Source: G965215055 sp965242685
GTDB taxonomy: Bacteria; Pseudomonadota; Gammaproteobacteria; UBA4575
Assembly (NCBI GenBank): GCA_965242685.1
Contig: OZ251487.1
Location: 1,488,001 to 1,552,000 of the forward strand
Reading direction: 5' to 3'
DNA length: 64,000 nucleotides
This document shows positions 49,277 to 57,865 of the stretch, piece by piece. The number at the start of each line of letters is the position of its first letter. Position 1 is the first letter of the stretch. Made by a program: the position numbers and the translations under genes. The notes under the pieces are model-generated. The model made no database searches. It was not told the DNA's origin and saw only the letters and a list, made by a program, of their open reading frames with translations.

Positions 49277-52234
49277 ATGACCGATCTTAACATCACCGAA
49301 GCCGGCACCGTGCAGTTTCCTATGGTGCACCATGCGGTGGAGATCGGCTGGATACCGCTTACCCGGCAAGCCGCGACGGAGAAACGCGGCGGCGCGGCGG
49401 GGACCTTGTTCCGTGCCGAACTTGAGGGCAAGCTCAGGCAATTCAATCGCTGGATGATGCCGGATGCCGTCCGCGCCGTCGTTGATCAGCTTGAGGCGTT
49501 GCCGGCGACGATTGAGGGCAACCGTGAAATACTTGCCTGGTTGCGCGGCGAGCGGCCGTGGTATGACGAGAACGAGGCGCGCCACCGCCCCGTGCGGATC
49601 ATCGACTTCGAGAAGCCGGACGAGAACGTCTTTCACGTGACTTGGGAATGGAATCTCAAGCCTCCCGCCCGCAAGGGCAGTCGCGCCGACGTGATGTTTG
49701 TCATCAACGGCGTGCCGGTGGCCATTGTCGAGCACAAGAACCCGACCGATTCCGACGCCCTCGAGCACGGCGTCACACAGTTGCGCCGTTATGAGAAGGA
49801 GACCCCCGAACTGATGGGCACGGCACAGCTTTTTAACGTTACGCATCTGCTTGAATACTGGTACGGCGTCACCTGGAACGCCTCGCGCCGTTTTATGGCG
49901 CGCTGGAAGGGAAACCCGGAAGAAACCTATCGGTTCGCCGTTCAGTCTTTCTTTGAGCCGACCGATTTTCTGCGCACGCTGCGCGACTGGATATTGTTCT
50001 ACGTCGAGGACGGCGAGACGCGCAAGTCCGTATTGCGCCAGCACCAGCGTCGTGCGGTGGAACGCATCGTCGCGCGCTGCGCCGAACCGACAAAACAACG
50101 CGGCCTGATCTGGCACACGCAAGGATCGGGCAAGACTTTCACGCTGCTTACCGCCGCCCGCCTGATCCTGGCGCGCAAGGATGAGTTTAGCAGCAAGCCG
50201 ACGGTGGTCGTGGTGGTAGACCGGAACGAACTCGAGGGACAGCTTAAAGGCTGGGTCGAGAAGCTGATCGGCGAGATGCAGCAGCAGGACATCGCCGTGT
50301 GGCGCGCCGGCTCCAAGGCCGAACTGCGGGACATGTTCAAAGCCGACAGACGCGGCCTGATCCTTGCCATGATCCACAAGTTTGAGGGTATTGAAAAAAA
50401 TGCCAGCACCCGCGACAACATCTACGTGTTCATCGACGAGGCGCACCGCTCGGTGGCCAAAGAACTTGGCACGTACCTGATGGCGGCGGTGCCGAACGCG
50501 ACCATCATCGGTTTTACCGGCACGCCGATTGACAAGACCGCCTATGGCGAGGGCACTTTCAAGATATTCGGCAAGGATGATGAACAGGGCTATCTCGACA
50601 AGTACACCATCGCCGAGTCGATTGAAGACGAGACGACGCTGCCGATCCGTCACACGATGGTGCCCGGCGAGATGACGGTGCCGGCGGAGCGGTTGAACAG
50701 GGAATTTCTTGAATTGGCCGAAGCGGAAGACGTCACCGACGTCGATGCACTCAACAAGGTGCTGGATCGCGCCGTGGGTCTGCGTACCTTCCTGACCGCC
50801 GATGATCGCATTGAGAAGGTCGCCGCATTTGTCGCCAAACACTTCCGCGACAACGTTGCGCCGCTTGGCTATAAGGCGTTTCTTGTCGGTGTGAACCGCG
50901 AGGCCTGCGCCAAGTACAAGCACGCACTCGACAAACTATTGCCGCCCGAGTGGACGGCGCCCGTCTATACCGAGAACCCCAACGATGTCATTGTCCGCCC
51001 GCGGGTCGCGGAGTTGCAGCTTTCGCCGGAACGCGAGGCGGACGTGCGCCTGATGTTCAAGAAGGCGGGGGAAGATCCGCAAATACTCATCGTCACCGAC
51101 AAGCTGTTGACGGGCTACGATGCGCCGTTGCTCTACTGCATGTATTTGGACAAGCCGATGCGCAATCACGTCCTCTTGCAGGCCATCGCGCGCGTGAATC
51201 GCCCTTACGTGGCCGCCTCCGGCACGCGTAAGTCCATAGGCCTTATCGTTGACTTCGTGGGCGTGCTGCGCGAGTTGAACAAGGCGTTGCAGTTTGATTC
51301 CGCAGACGTGAGCGGCCTGATAGAAGACCTTGACCTGCTTTTACGGGACTTTCTACACAAGATTGAAAAGGCGCGCACGGATTATCTCGATGACGCCGGC
51401 GGCAAAAATGCGGATGAGCACCTTGAGCGGCTGATCTACGGGCGTTTCCTGGATTCGGAATCGCGCAAGGCATTCTTTGAGGCCTACAAGGAGATCGAGA
51501 CCCTTTGGGAAATCCTGTCGCCCTCGCCGGATTTGCGCGACCACGTCACAACCTACAGGCGGTTGGCAAAGCTCTATGACGCCTTGCGCATCGCCTATTC
51601 AAAGAAAGTCGGCTACGTGGCCGACCTGGCCAACAAGACGCGTCACCTGGTGCAGGAAAGCGCGAGTCAGGAAGGGTTCGGCTATGGCGTAAAGACGGTG
51701 ACGTTCGACGTGGCTACCCTTGAGGCACTTCACAACGAGCCGGGGCCCAACGAGGCTAAGGTGTTCAATCTGGTACGCGGCCTGTATCGGGAAATTGAGG
51801 ATACACCCGATGCGAAACCCGTACTGTTGCCCTTGAAGGAGCGTGCCGAGCGCATCCGGCAAGACCTGGAAGATCGCAAGACGACGACACTGGAGGCGAT
51901 GGATCGGTTGCACCTCCTTGCCAAAGAGAAAGAAGCCGCTACCAAAACCATGAAAGATAGCGGACTCTCATCGCGCGCCTTCGGCGTTCACCAGGCGTTA
52001 AAAGACGATACGATGTTGAAGGCTGCGGGTATCTCGACGCTGGAGCTGGCACGAGAGGTTGAGCGACTCCTCGACCGTTTTCCCAATGCGGCATCCAATG
52101 ACGACGAACGGCGACGGTTACGCGCCGCCCTCTACACGCCGATCCTGCAACTGGACGGCAAGACGCGCCGCCGCATCGTCAAGCGTATGGTTGAAATCCT
52201 TTTTAGTACGGATGATCCTTTTGAGTATGGATGA
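49277..52234 (+). CDS. hsdR: Type I restriction endonuclease subunit HsdR
   Basis: The 985-residue protein has an N-terminal PD-(D/E)xK nuclease (RADVMFVI and AIVEHKNP near residues 133-154) and a SF2 translocase with HTQGSGKT near 279-286, FIDEAHR near 386 and a helicase C domain, followed by a C-terminal helical region. It provides ATP-driven translocation and cleavage with HsdM and HsdS. It is separated from hsdMS by the AAA and fic genes and by the 71-bp repeats, and its last codons run through a short tandem repeat. Composition is GC-rich like hsdM, which suggests hsdM and hsdR share an origin. Confidence 0.92.
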   Translation: MTDLNITEAGTVQFPMVHHAVEIGWIPLTRQAATEKRGGAAGTLFRAELEGKLRQFNRWMMPDAVRAVVDQLEALPATIEGNREILAWLRGERPWYDENEARHRPVRIIDFEKPDENVFHVTWEWNLKPPARKGSRADVMFVINGVPVAIVEHKNPTDSDALEHGVTQLRRYEKETPELMGTAQLFNVTHLLEYWYGVTWNASRRFMARWKGNPEETYRFAVQSFFEPTDFLRTLRDWILFYVEDGETRKSVLRQHQRRAVERIVARCAEPTKQRGLIWHTQGSGKTFTLLTAARLILARKDEFSSKPTVVVVVDRNELEGQLKGWVEKLIGEMQQQDIAVWRAGSKAELRDMFKADRRGLILAMIHKFEGIEKNASTRDNIYVFIDEAHRSVAKELGTYLMAAVPNATIIGFTGTPIDKTAYGEGTFKIFGKDDEQGYLDKYTIAESIEDETTLPIRHTMVPGEMTVPAERLNREFLELAEAEDVTDVDALNKVLDRAVGLRTFLTADDRIEKVAAFVAKHFRDNVAPLGYKAFLVGVNREACAKYKHALDKLLPPEWTAPVYTENPNDVIVRPRVAELQLSPEREADVRLMFKKAGEDPQILIVTDKLLTGYDAPLLYCMYLDKPMRNHVLLQAIARVNRPYVAASGTRKSIGLIVDFVGVLRELNKALQFDSADVSGLIEDLDLLLRDFLHKIEKARTDYLDDAGGKNADEHLERLIYGRFLDSESRKAFFEAYKEIETLWEILSPSPDLRDHVTTYRRLAKLYDALRIAYSKKVGYVADLANKTRHLVQESASQEGFGYGVKTVTFDVATLEALHNEPGPNEAKVFNLVRGLYREIEDTPDAKPVLLPLKERAERIRQDLEDRKTTTLEAMDRLHLLAKEKEAATKTMKDSGLSSRAFGVHQALKDDTMLKAAGISTLELAREVERLLDRFPNAASNDDERRRLRAALYTPILQLDGKTRRRIVKRMVEILFSTDDPFEYG

Positions 52235-52307
52235 TCTTTTCGGGTACGGGCTATCCTTTCGGTACGGATGATCCTTTTGAGTACGGATGATCCTTTCGGT
52301 ACGGACG
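52206..52307. repeat. 18-19-bp tandem repeats across the hsdR stop codon
   Basis: About five and a half copies of a unit like gtacggatgatcctttcg run from 52206 to 52307, with mixed 18- and 19-base units. The hsdR stop (52232-52234) and the putative start of the next gene (52287) both lie inside. Gain or loss of a unit would change the HsdR tail or the reading frame of the following gene. Confidence 0.85.
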
Positions 52308-52613
52308 TTGACGAGGACGCGTGACGAACGGCGCAAGGCGATCTGCGACCGCGTTGAATATTGGGCGCGCCGCCTGCACGTCCGGCCGCGGCAGGTGCGC
52401 GTGCGGCGCATGACGCGCAAGTGGGGTTCGTGCTCGACCTCGGGGGTGATCACTCTGGCCGCGGATCTGGCAGACCGGCGCCCGGGCTTTCAGGATTTTG
52501 TCATCGCACATGAACTGTTGCACCTGCGCGTACCCAACCACGGCAGGCTCTTCAAGGCACTGATGACGGCTCATCTGCCCGGCTGGAAAGAACTGGATAT
52601 AGAGAGAACGTAG
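52287..52613 (+). CDS. YgjP/DUF45-type zinc metallopeptidase
   Basis: The protein of 108 residues has the zinc motif HELLHLRVPNHG near residue 75 with the upstream RKWGSCSTSGVI typical of YgjP-like (DUF45) proteins. These are often located just after type I hsdR genes. The full-length family has about 230 residues, so this is a short or N-terminally degraded copy. The start at 52287 lies in the tandem repeats; a later start would lose little. Function in restriction systems is unproven. Confidence 0.78.
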   Translation: MILSVRTLTRTRDERRKAICDRVEYWARRLHVRPRQVRVRRMTRKWGSCSTSGVITLAADLADRRPGFQDFVIAHELLHLRVPNHGRLFKALMTAHLPGWKELDIERT

Positions 52614-52626
52614 GGGCGACGCCGGC

Positions 52627-52786
52627 GGCGATGGATCGGTTGCGCCTCCTTGCCAAAGAGAAAGAAGCCGCTATCAAGACCATAAAAGATAGCGGACTCT
52701 CACCGCGCACCTTCGGCGTTCACCAGGCGTTAAAAGACGATACGATGTTGAAGGCTGCGGGTATCTCGATGCCAGAGCTGGCTTGA
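52627..52786 (+). pseudogene. Duplicated 156-bp hsdR internal fragment
   Basis: 52627-52782 copies 51895-52050 of hsdR at equal length with scattered substitutions. The frame is intact for 51 codons (from ATG at 52631, encoding AKEKEAAIKT, GVHQALKDDTMLKAAGIS) and stops at a TGA at 52784-52786. The copies flank the hsdR 3' end and the metallopeptidase gene, so recombination between them would delete both and leave a shorter HsdR. Confidence 0.88.
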
Positions 52787-52838
52787 CGAGGACAGAGGAC
52801 ACGCGATCCCGAGGTGCTGTGGCGTCAGTGCGCGCGTA

Positions 52839-53192
52839 TCAGGTCGCCGACTGTTGTTGCCTCTCGTCTATCCTGTCTTCCAGCTTGGATATTCTTTTTT
52901 CAAAACTTAACTTTGTTTCTATCTCGTCCAGTTTGCGCGACACTTGCTGCCGCCACTTCACACACTCTTTTTCATGATCATCAATTCTGGCTTGCATATT
53001 GCTGAACTTGTCGGACACGTTTTTTTCATGATCATCAATTCTGACATTGATACTTTTAATCTCTTTCTGTAGCTCTTTCTGTAGTCCCTTCTTTGTCTGT
53101 CTGCTAAACCAATAGCCCGCCCCAATTACCGATAACAATATATGCCAATCGTTAATAACAGTTATGAGTAAATTAGAGACTATATTGCCCAT
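52839..53192 (-). CDS. Membrane-anchored coiled-coil protein
   Basis: The 117-residue protein has one membrane span near residues 14-30 followed by a basic stretch and a long coiled coil with repeated VRIDDHEKNVSDKF- and ARIDDHEKECVKW-like units. It shares layout and the DHE/DKHEQQ-type heptads with the small proteins at 33179 and 35528, suggesting one small-protein family dispersed in the accessory regions. Function unknown. No signal peptidase site is visible. Confidence 0.65.
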   Translation of the reverse strand: MGNIVSNLLITVINDWHILLSVIGAGYWFSRQTKKGLQKELQKEIKSINVRIDDHEKNVSDKFSNMQARIDDHEKECVKWRQQVSRKLDEIETKLSFEKRISKLEDRIDERQQQSAT

Positions 53193-53577
53193 TGCTTCCT
53201 CTGCCTATTTCCCCTCTGTGCCTGTTCTTTGTCGTGGACGTGTACCATCACCTTTTCAAGATAAATGTTCAACATTGTATTGTCAAACGCTAGAACTAGT
53301 TATCCTTCCTTCCGTGGCTGTATCGCTCGGTGTGGAAGTGCGGGCAAATGGGTTTCCCCTTCCAGCGCACCTGTTCAAACCAGCCAATACAGGCTTGGCG
53401 GCGCAGGGAAAAATTGGTTGTTTTGGGTAAATTTTCCCCCGATTTTGACGAACTTTTTACTTCGGCTGCCTCGCCAAACTTCAGTGTCTTATTAAATCTA
53501 TCTGCTTTATTCCCCTCGACCCACTCTTTTCAAAACAACTTTTGCCGGCGCGTGCGCGGAAAATCACCTAAAACGAT
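53193..53577. other. 385-bp gap without a recognisable gene
   Basis: Between the coiled-coil protein and the methyltransferase no frame has a convincing start, codon use or known motif. The plus-strand open frames here are short and rich in rare codons. It probably holds the promoter of the minus-strand coiled-coil gene and the 3' region of the methyltransferase. Confidence 0.5.
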
Positions 53578-54456
53578 TCATCGATATATAACGTCTACCG
53601 CTCTGACCGAAACCGTTTTGCCTAAGTGGATGGATCGATAAATACCATCCTTTTTAGTTTCCTCTGCCTCCTCTATTCGCCGCATTGCCTTGTCGCAATA
53701 CTCGGGGTCTATATCTGCGCCAACGTATCTGCGCCCCATCTGTTTGGCCGCAATCCCCGCAGAACCCCCGCCGCAAAATGGGTCGAATATGATGTCGTTC
53801 TCATCTGTAGTCATTAAGATAAGTCGTTCTATTAAATGGACGGGTAACTGACAGGGATGGCCTTCAATCCGCCTGCAATGATGTCGTGTTCTATGTATAT
53901 CGTTCCAAACGTCGCTGATTTGATAGCCGTGTGGATGACGCAAATGTTCTTTGCCCCCGTAATCCTTCAAAAATGTACCGCATTTTCTACATTTTGCATG
54001 GGGCGCACGCACATCATAAAACTTGCTCTTTCTGGACTTGGTATAAAATAGAATCCCGTAATGGGACGGTTGTAGCGTAACTCCCAATGGCCTGCCGTTT
54101 GAGTTCCATGCAATCCAATGACGAAACTCCAGTAATTCGTTCAGGATGGCAGTGGTATGAATGAGTAGGCGCGGAATGTTATAGACGAATAAACTGCCGT
54201 CATCTCTCAGAACGCGCGCCGCCTCGCGCAACCACCGTTCCGTCCAAACCATATACTGATTGAAGGGTAGGTTATCCTTATAGGATTTATACTTCTTTTT
54301 CAGGTTGAACGGCGGATCCGCAAATATCATGCTGACAGAGCCATCATCCATAGACTCCATCAAGGTAATGCAGTCGGTGTTATGGACTTTGCCGACTAAC
54401 TCATCAAGGCCTGGTGATGCAAAAAGCGGAGGGACGGGTAAGGGTTCAGCCACCAA
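53578..54456 (-). CDS. Orphan DNA methyltransferase (beta class)
   Basis: The 292-residue protein has motif IV FADPPFNLKKKY near residue 46 and, after it, the SAM motif DPFCGGGSAGIAA near 228; motif IV first is the beta-class order used by many N6-adenine and N4-cytosine methylases. The middle target-recognition part has a CRKCG...H pattern that may bind zinc. No restriction enzyme lies next to it, so it is an orphan or belongs to the island's hsd system. It is on the opposite strand from the hsd genes. Base specificity cannot be told from the sequence. Confidence 0.85.
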   Translation of the reverse strand: MVAEPLPVPPLFASPGLDELVGKVHNTDCITLMESMDDGSVSMIFADPPFNLKKKYKSYKDNLPFNQYMVWTERWLREAARVLRDDGSLFVYNIPRLLIHTTAILNELLEFRHWIAWNSNGRPLGVTLQPSHYGILFYTKSRKSKFYDVRAPHAKCRKCGTFLKDYGGKEHLRHPHGYQISDVWNDIHRTRHHCRRIEGHPCQLPVHLIERLILMTTDENDIIFDPFCGGGSAGIAAKQMGRRYVGADIDPEYCDKAMRRIEEAEETKKDGIYRSIHLGKTVSVRAVDVIYR

Positions 54457-54634
54457 CCAATTCCCGATATGTAAACGGTTTATCGCCCATATTGTTTGGT
54501 GGCCATCCAGTCTAATAGTATCTAACTAAACTCTCCCTTATTTTACCACCTTTTCTTTCACTTTGGTTCAAAAAAATCAACAAAATATTGACTGATCAAG
54601 TTAATACTTCGCACCATTCGCGCCGTGTATTTGT

Positions 54635-56023
54635 TCAATCCAAATGCTGCAATACGGCACTCATGCTTTCTTTGGCGTCGCCAAACAACATCTCGGTGTT
54701 GTCGTGGAAGAACAGTGGATTATCCACGCCGGCATATCCCGACGCCATGCTGCGTTTCAGCACCACGCAAGTCTTGGCCTTCCAGACCTCGAGCACCGGC
54801 ATCCCCGCAATCGGGCTGTTCGGATCGGTTTGCGCGCTGGGGTTGACGATGTCGTTGGCGCCGATCACCAGTGACACGTCGGTGTCGGGAAAGTCTTCGT
54901 TGAGTTCGTCCATCTCCAGCACGATGTCGTAAGGCACCTTTGCTTCGGCGAGCAGCACGTTCATATGCCCGGGCAGGCGTCCAGCGACCGGATGGATTCC
55001 AAAGCGCACGTTGATGCCCTTGGCGCGCAACTTCTTGGTAATGTCGCTTACCGTGCCCTGTGCCTGTGCCACCGCCATGCCGTAGCCCGGCACGATGATG
55101 ACTTCGCCGGCGTCTTTCAACATGGCCGCAACTTCTTCGGCACTGGTGGAGGTGACTTCACCCGCATCGGCGCCGACCGAGGTGCCGCCGGAAGTGCCGA
55201 AACCGCCAAGGATGACGTTCAGGAACTTGCGGTTCATGGCGCGACACATGATGTAGCTGAGGATCGCGCCACTAGAGCCGACCAGCGAGCCGACGATGAT
55301 CAGCGCGGTATTCCCGAGCATGAAGCCGGTTGCCGCCGCCGCCCAACCGGAATAACTGTTCAGCATGGAGACCACCACCGGCATATCGGCACCGCCGATG
55401 GCCATGATGAGATGAACGCCGATCACGAAGGCGATGGCCGTCATGATCAGTAGCGGTATCATACCGGCGTCGTGCGTGTCCGCTTGCAGGAAGACGTAAC
55501 CCAAGACGATGCACGCCAGGATGGCGATCAGGTTTAGCCAGTGTCTGGCGGGCAGCATCAGAGGCTTGCCGCTGATGACACCCTTCAGCTTGCCGAAGGC
55601 GATCACCGAGCCGGTGAAGGTGATGGCGCCGATGAATACGCCGATATACACCTCTACTTCGTGGATGACTTTTTCCGCCCCCTGAAGGTTGGCGCCCGGA
55701 CTCAGATAGCTTGAAACGCCGACCAGCACGGCGGCCAGCCCTACGAAACTGTGCAAAATCGCCACCAGTTCGGGCATTTGCGTCATTTCCACGCGCGAGG
55801 CGATAAAGGCGCCGATTACGCCGCCGATGAGCATGGCCGGAAACAGCTTTTCAAAGCCGCCGACCTGCCCGCTGAAGATGGTTGCGATGACCGCAATCGC
55901 CATCCCCAACATGCCGCAAAGGTTGCCGCGCCGGGCAGATTCCTGATGACTCAGGCCGTTCAGGCTGAGAATAAAGAGCGCACCGGCCGCAAGATAAGAT
56001 GCCGTTAATAGTTGTGGATTCAT
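54635..56023 (-). CDS. pntB: NAD(P) transhydrogenase subunit beta
   Basis: The 462-residue protein is a membrane protein with many spans in the first two thirds, followed by the soluble NADP-binding domain (VIIVPGYGMAVAQAQ near residue 305, then LVIGANDIVNP near 400 and ending in a helix). Length and layout match PntB. With PntA it couples hydride transfer from NADH to NADP+ to proton movement, making NADPH for CO2 fixation. It follows pntA by 14 bp, so the genes form an operon. Confidence 0.93.
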   Translation of the reverse strand: MNPQLLTASYLAAGALFILSLNGLSHQESARRGNLCGMLGMAIAVIATIFSGQVGGFEKLFPAMLIGGVIGAFIASRVEMTQMPELVAILHSFVGLAAVLVGVSSYLSPGANLQGAEKVIHEVEVYIGVFIGAITFTGSVIAFGKLKGVISGKPLMLPARHWLNLIAILACIVLGYVFLQADTHDAGMIPLLIMTAIAFVIGVHLIMAIGGADMPVVVSMLNSYSGWAAAATGFMLGNTALIIVGSLVGSSGAILSYIMCRAMNRKFLNVILGGFGTSGGTSVGADAGEVTSTSAEEVAAMLKDAGEVIIVPGYGMAVAQAQGTVSDITKKLRAKGINVRFGIHPVAGRLPGHMNVLLAEAKVPYDIVLEMDELNEDFPDTDVSLVIGANDIVNPSAQTDPNSPIAGMPVLEVWKAKTCVVLKRSMASGYAGVDNPLFFHDNTEMLFGDAKESMSAVLQHLD

Positions 56024-56037
56024 TTGCCGTTCTCTCC

Positions 56038-57606
56038 TTACTCTTCTTCTTTACGAAACATCTGCAACATGCGTTGCGTGACGAAAAAACCGCCGCCGAT
56101 ATTGATCGAGGCAATCAGCACCGAGAAGGTGGCCAGCACCATGATGAGGGTGCTGCTGCTGCCGATCTGTAGCAGTGCGCCGATGATAATGACACTGCTG
56201 ATGGCGTTGGTTACGCTCATAAGTGGCGTGTGTAATGCGGGGGTGACGTTCCAGACCACCCAATAGCCGATAAAGCAGGACAGTACGAAGACCGTAAAGT
56301 GCTGCATGAATTCCGCCGGAGCGGAGTCCCCCAACCACCACAATCCGAGTGCGGCGACCGCCAGGGTGATGGCAAACTTGATACCGCTCTTTTTCCTTTT
56401 CGGCGGTTCGGCGACGGGTGCCTCGGCAGCAGTAGAAGCCGCCGGTGCCGCAGAGACCGAGATGGCGGGTGGCGGCCAGGTGATCTCGCCGTCCTTGATG
56501 ACCGTAGTGCCGCGAATCACGTCGTCCTCCATGTCAACGACCACGTTGCCGTCCTTCTCGGGCGTCATATCGCTCAGCAGATGGCACAGGTTCGAGCCGT
56601 ACAACTGACTGGATTGGGTAGGCAGGCGGCTGGGCAAGTCCATATAGCCGATCAGCGTCACGCCGTGCTTGACGGCGATCCTGCCGGGTTCGGTCAATTC
56701 GCAGTTGCCGCCTTGTTCCGCCGCAAGGTCGACGATGACGCTGCCCTCCTTCATAGATTCCACCATGTCGGCGAGGATCAGCTTGGGCGCCGGCTTGCCG
56801 GGGATCAAGGCCGTAGTAATGATGATGTCCACCTCTTTGGCCTGCTCCCTAAACAGTGCCATTTCCGCCTCTATAAATTCCTTGCTCATCACTTTGGCGT
56901 ACCCGCCCGCAGTGCCGCCTTCCGCTTCTTCCTCAAACTCCAGCTCCAGGAACTGTGCGCCCATGCTCTCGACTTGTTGTTTGACTTCGGGGCGCGTGTC
57001 AAATGCCCGCACGATGGCGCCGAGGCCGTTTGCCGTGCCGACAGCCGCCAGACCGGCGACACCGGCGCCGATAATCATGACCTTTGCCGGCGGGACTTTG
57101 CCCGCCGCGGTGATCTGGCCGGTGAAAAACCGTCCGAAACGGTTGGAGGCCTCAATCACCGCCCTATAGCCGGCGATGTTGGCCATCGACGACAGGGCGT
57201 CCAGCTTCTGCGCGCGTGAAATTCGCGGTACCGAATCCATCGCCAGCACCGTGCCCTTGCGCGCCTTGAGCTGCCCCATCAACTCTTCATTTTGCGCCGG
57301 CCAAATAAAGCTGACGAGCGTGCCGCCTTCGCGCAAAAGGTCACATTCATGCACGCCCGCCGTGGGGTGTTGTTCGGGTGCGCGTACCTTGAGCACAATG
57401 TCCGAGTCGGCCCATAATTTTCGCACGTCATCGACGACACTTACGCCCGCCTCACGATAGGCCTCATCGGAGAAATTCGCCCTCGCGCCCGCGCCGGCCT
57501 CGATGGCACATTCAAAACCGAGCTTTTGCAGGCGTGCCGCCGTGTCGGGCGTCATCGCAACGCGGCGTTCGTTCTCATGGATTTCATTGGGGACACCAAT
57601 TTTCAT
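56038..57606 (-). CDS. pntA: NAD(P) transhydrogenase subunit alpha
   Basis: The 522-residue protein has the NAD-binding domain I: MKIGVPNEIHENERRVAMTPD start, GAGVAGLAAVGTANGLGAIV near residue 175 and a DLAAEQGGNCELTEPG segment. An Ala-rich linker follows, then a C-terminal membrane part with four spans. It corresponds to the single-chain PntA of Proteobacteria, where alpha1 and alpha2 are fused. It is divergent from dndC across 259 bp. Confidence 0.94.
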   Translation of the reverse strand: MKIGVPNEIHENERRVAMTPDTAARLQKLGFECAIEAGAGARANFSDEAYREAGVSVVDDVRKLWADSDIVLKVRAPEQHPTAGVHECDLLREGGTLVSFIWPAQNEELMGQLKARKGTVLAMDSVPRISRAQKLDALSSMANIAGYRAVIEASNRFGRFFTGQITAAGKVPPAKVMIIGAGVAGLAAVGTANGLGAIVRAFDTRPEVKQQVESMGAQFLELEFEEEAEGGTAGGYAKVMSKEFIEAEMALFREQAKEVDIIITTALIPGKPAPKLILADMVESMKEGSVIVDLAAEQGGNCELTEPGRIAVKHGVTLIGYMDLPSRLPTQSSQLYGSNLCHLLSDMTPEKDGNVVVDMEDDVIRGTTVIKDGEITWPPPAISVSAAPAASTAAEAPVAEPPKRKKSGIKFAITLAVAALGLWWLGDSAPAEFMQHFTVFVLSCFIGYWVVWNVTPALHTPLMSVTNAISSVIIIGALLQIGSSSTLIMVLATFSVLIASINIGGGFFVTQRMLQMFRKEEE

Positions 57607-57751
57607 GTCAATAATTCCTTGAATGAGTCAAAATGATACGTTCCAACCTTCGCGTCACGCCGACGGGAGGCAAGTTTGCGCCGATGCAGTCGTACATTAA
57701 GGGAGCGATCAAGCGGAACGTTGTTGTTTGTAGTATTCTATTTTACGAGGG

Positions 57752-57760
57752 TGCTATAAT
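57752..57760 (+). promoter_or_regulatory. Extended -10 promoter upstream of dndC
   Basis: The hexamer TATAAT at 57755-57760 is preceded by TG one base upstream (TGCTATAAT), an extended -10 element. No good -35 box sits at the standard distance. The start of transcription would be near 57767, leaving about 100 bases of leader before the dndC start. Confidence 0.5.
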
Positions 57761-57865
57761 ATAGAATTATTTTCTCCAATACCATAAAAACGTTTCAACT
57801 TGCCGTACAGGGCTTAAATTAACCAAAATATTCGGTGGCGGGTATGGTAAAATGGTGCTTCAATA

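Noticed and set aside
49271..50923. 550-codon open frame antisense to hsdR
   Set aside because: It mirrors the GC-rich codon pattern of the strongly supported HsdR domains and has no recognisable domain of its own.
38592..54456. Prophage or integrative element
   Set aside because: No integrase, transposase, capsid, portal or tRNA attachment site was found, so only an accessory or defence island is claimed.
56299..57219. 306-codon open frame antisense to pntA
   Set aside because: It mirrors pntA and has low-complexity Arg- and His-rich composition.
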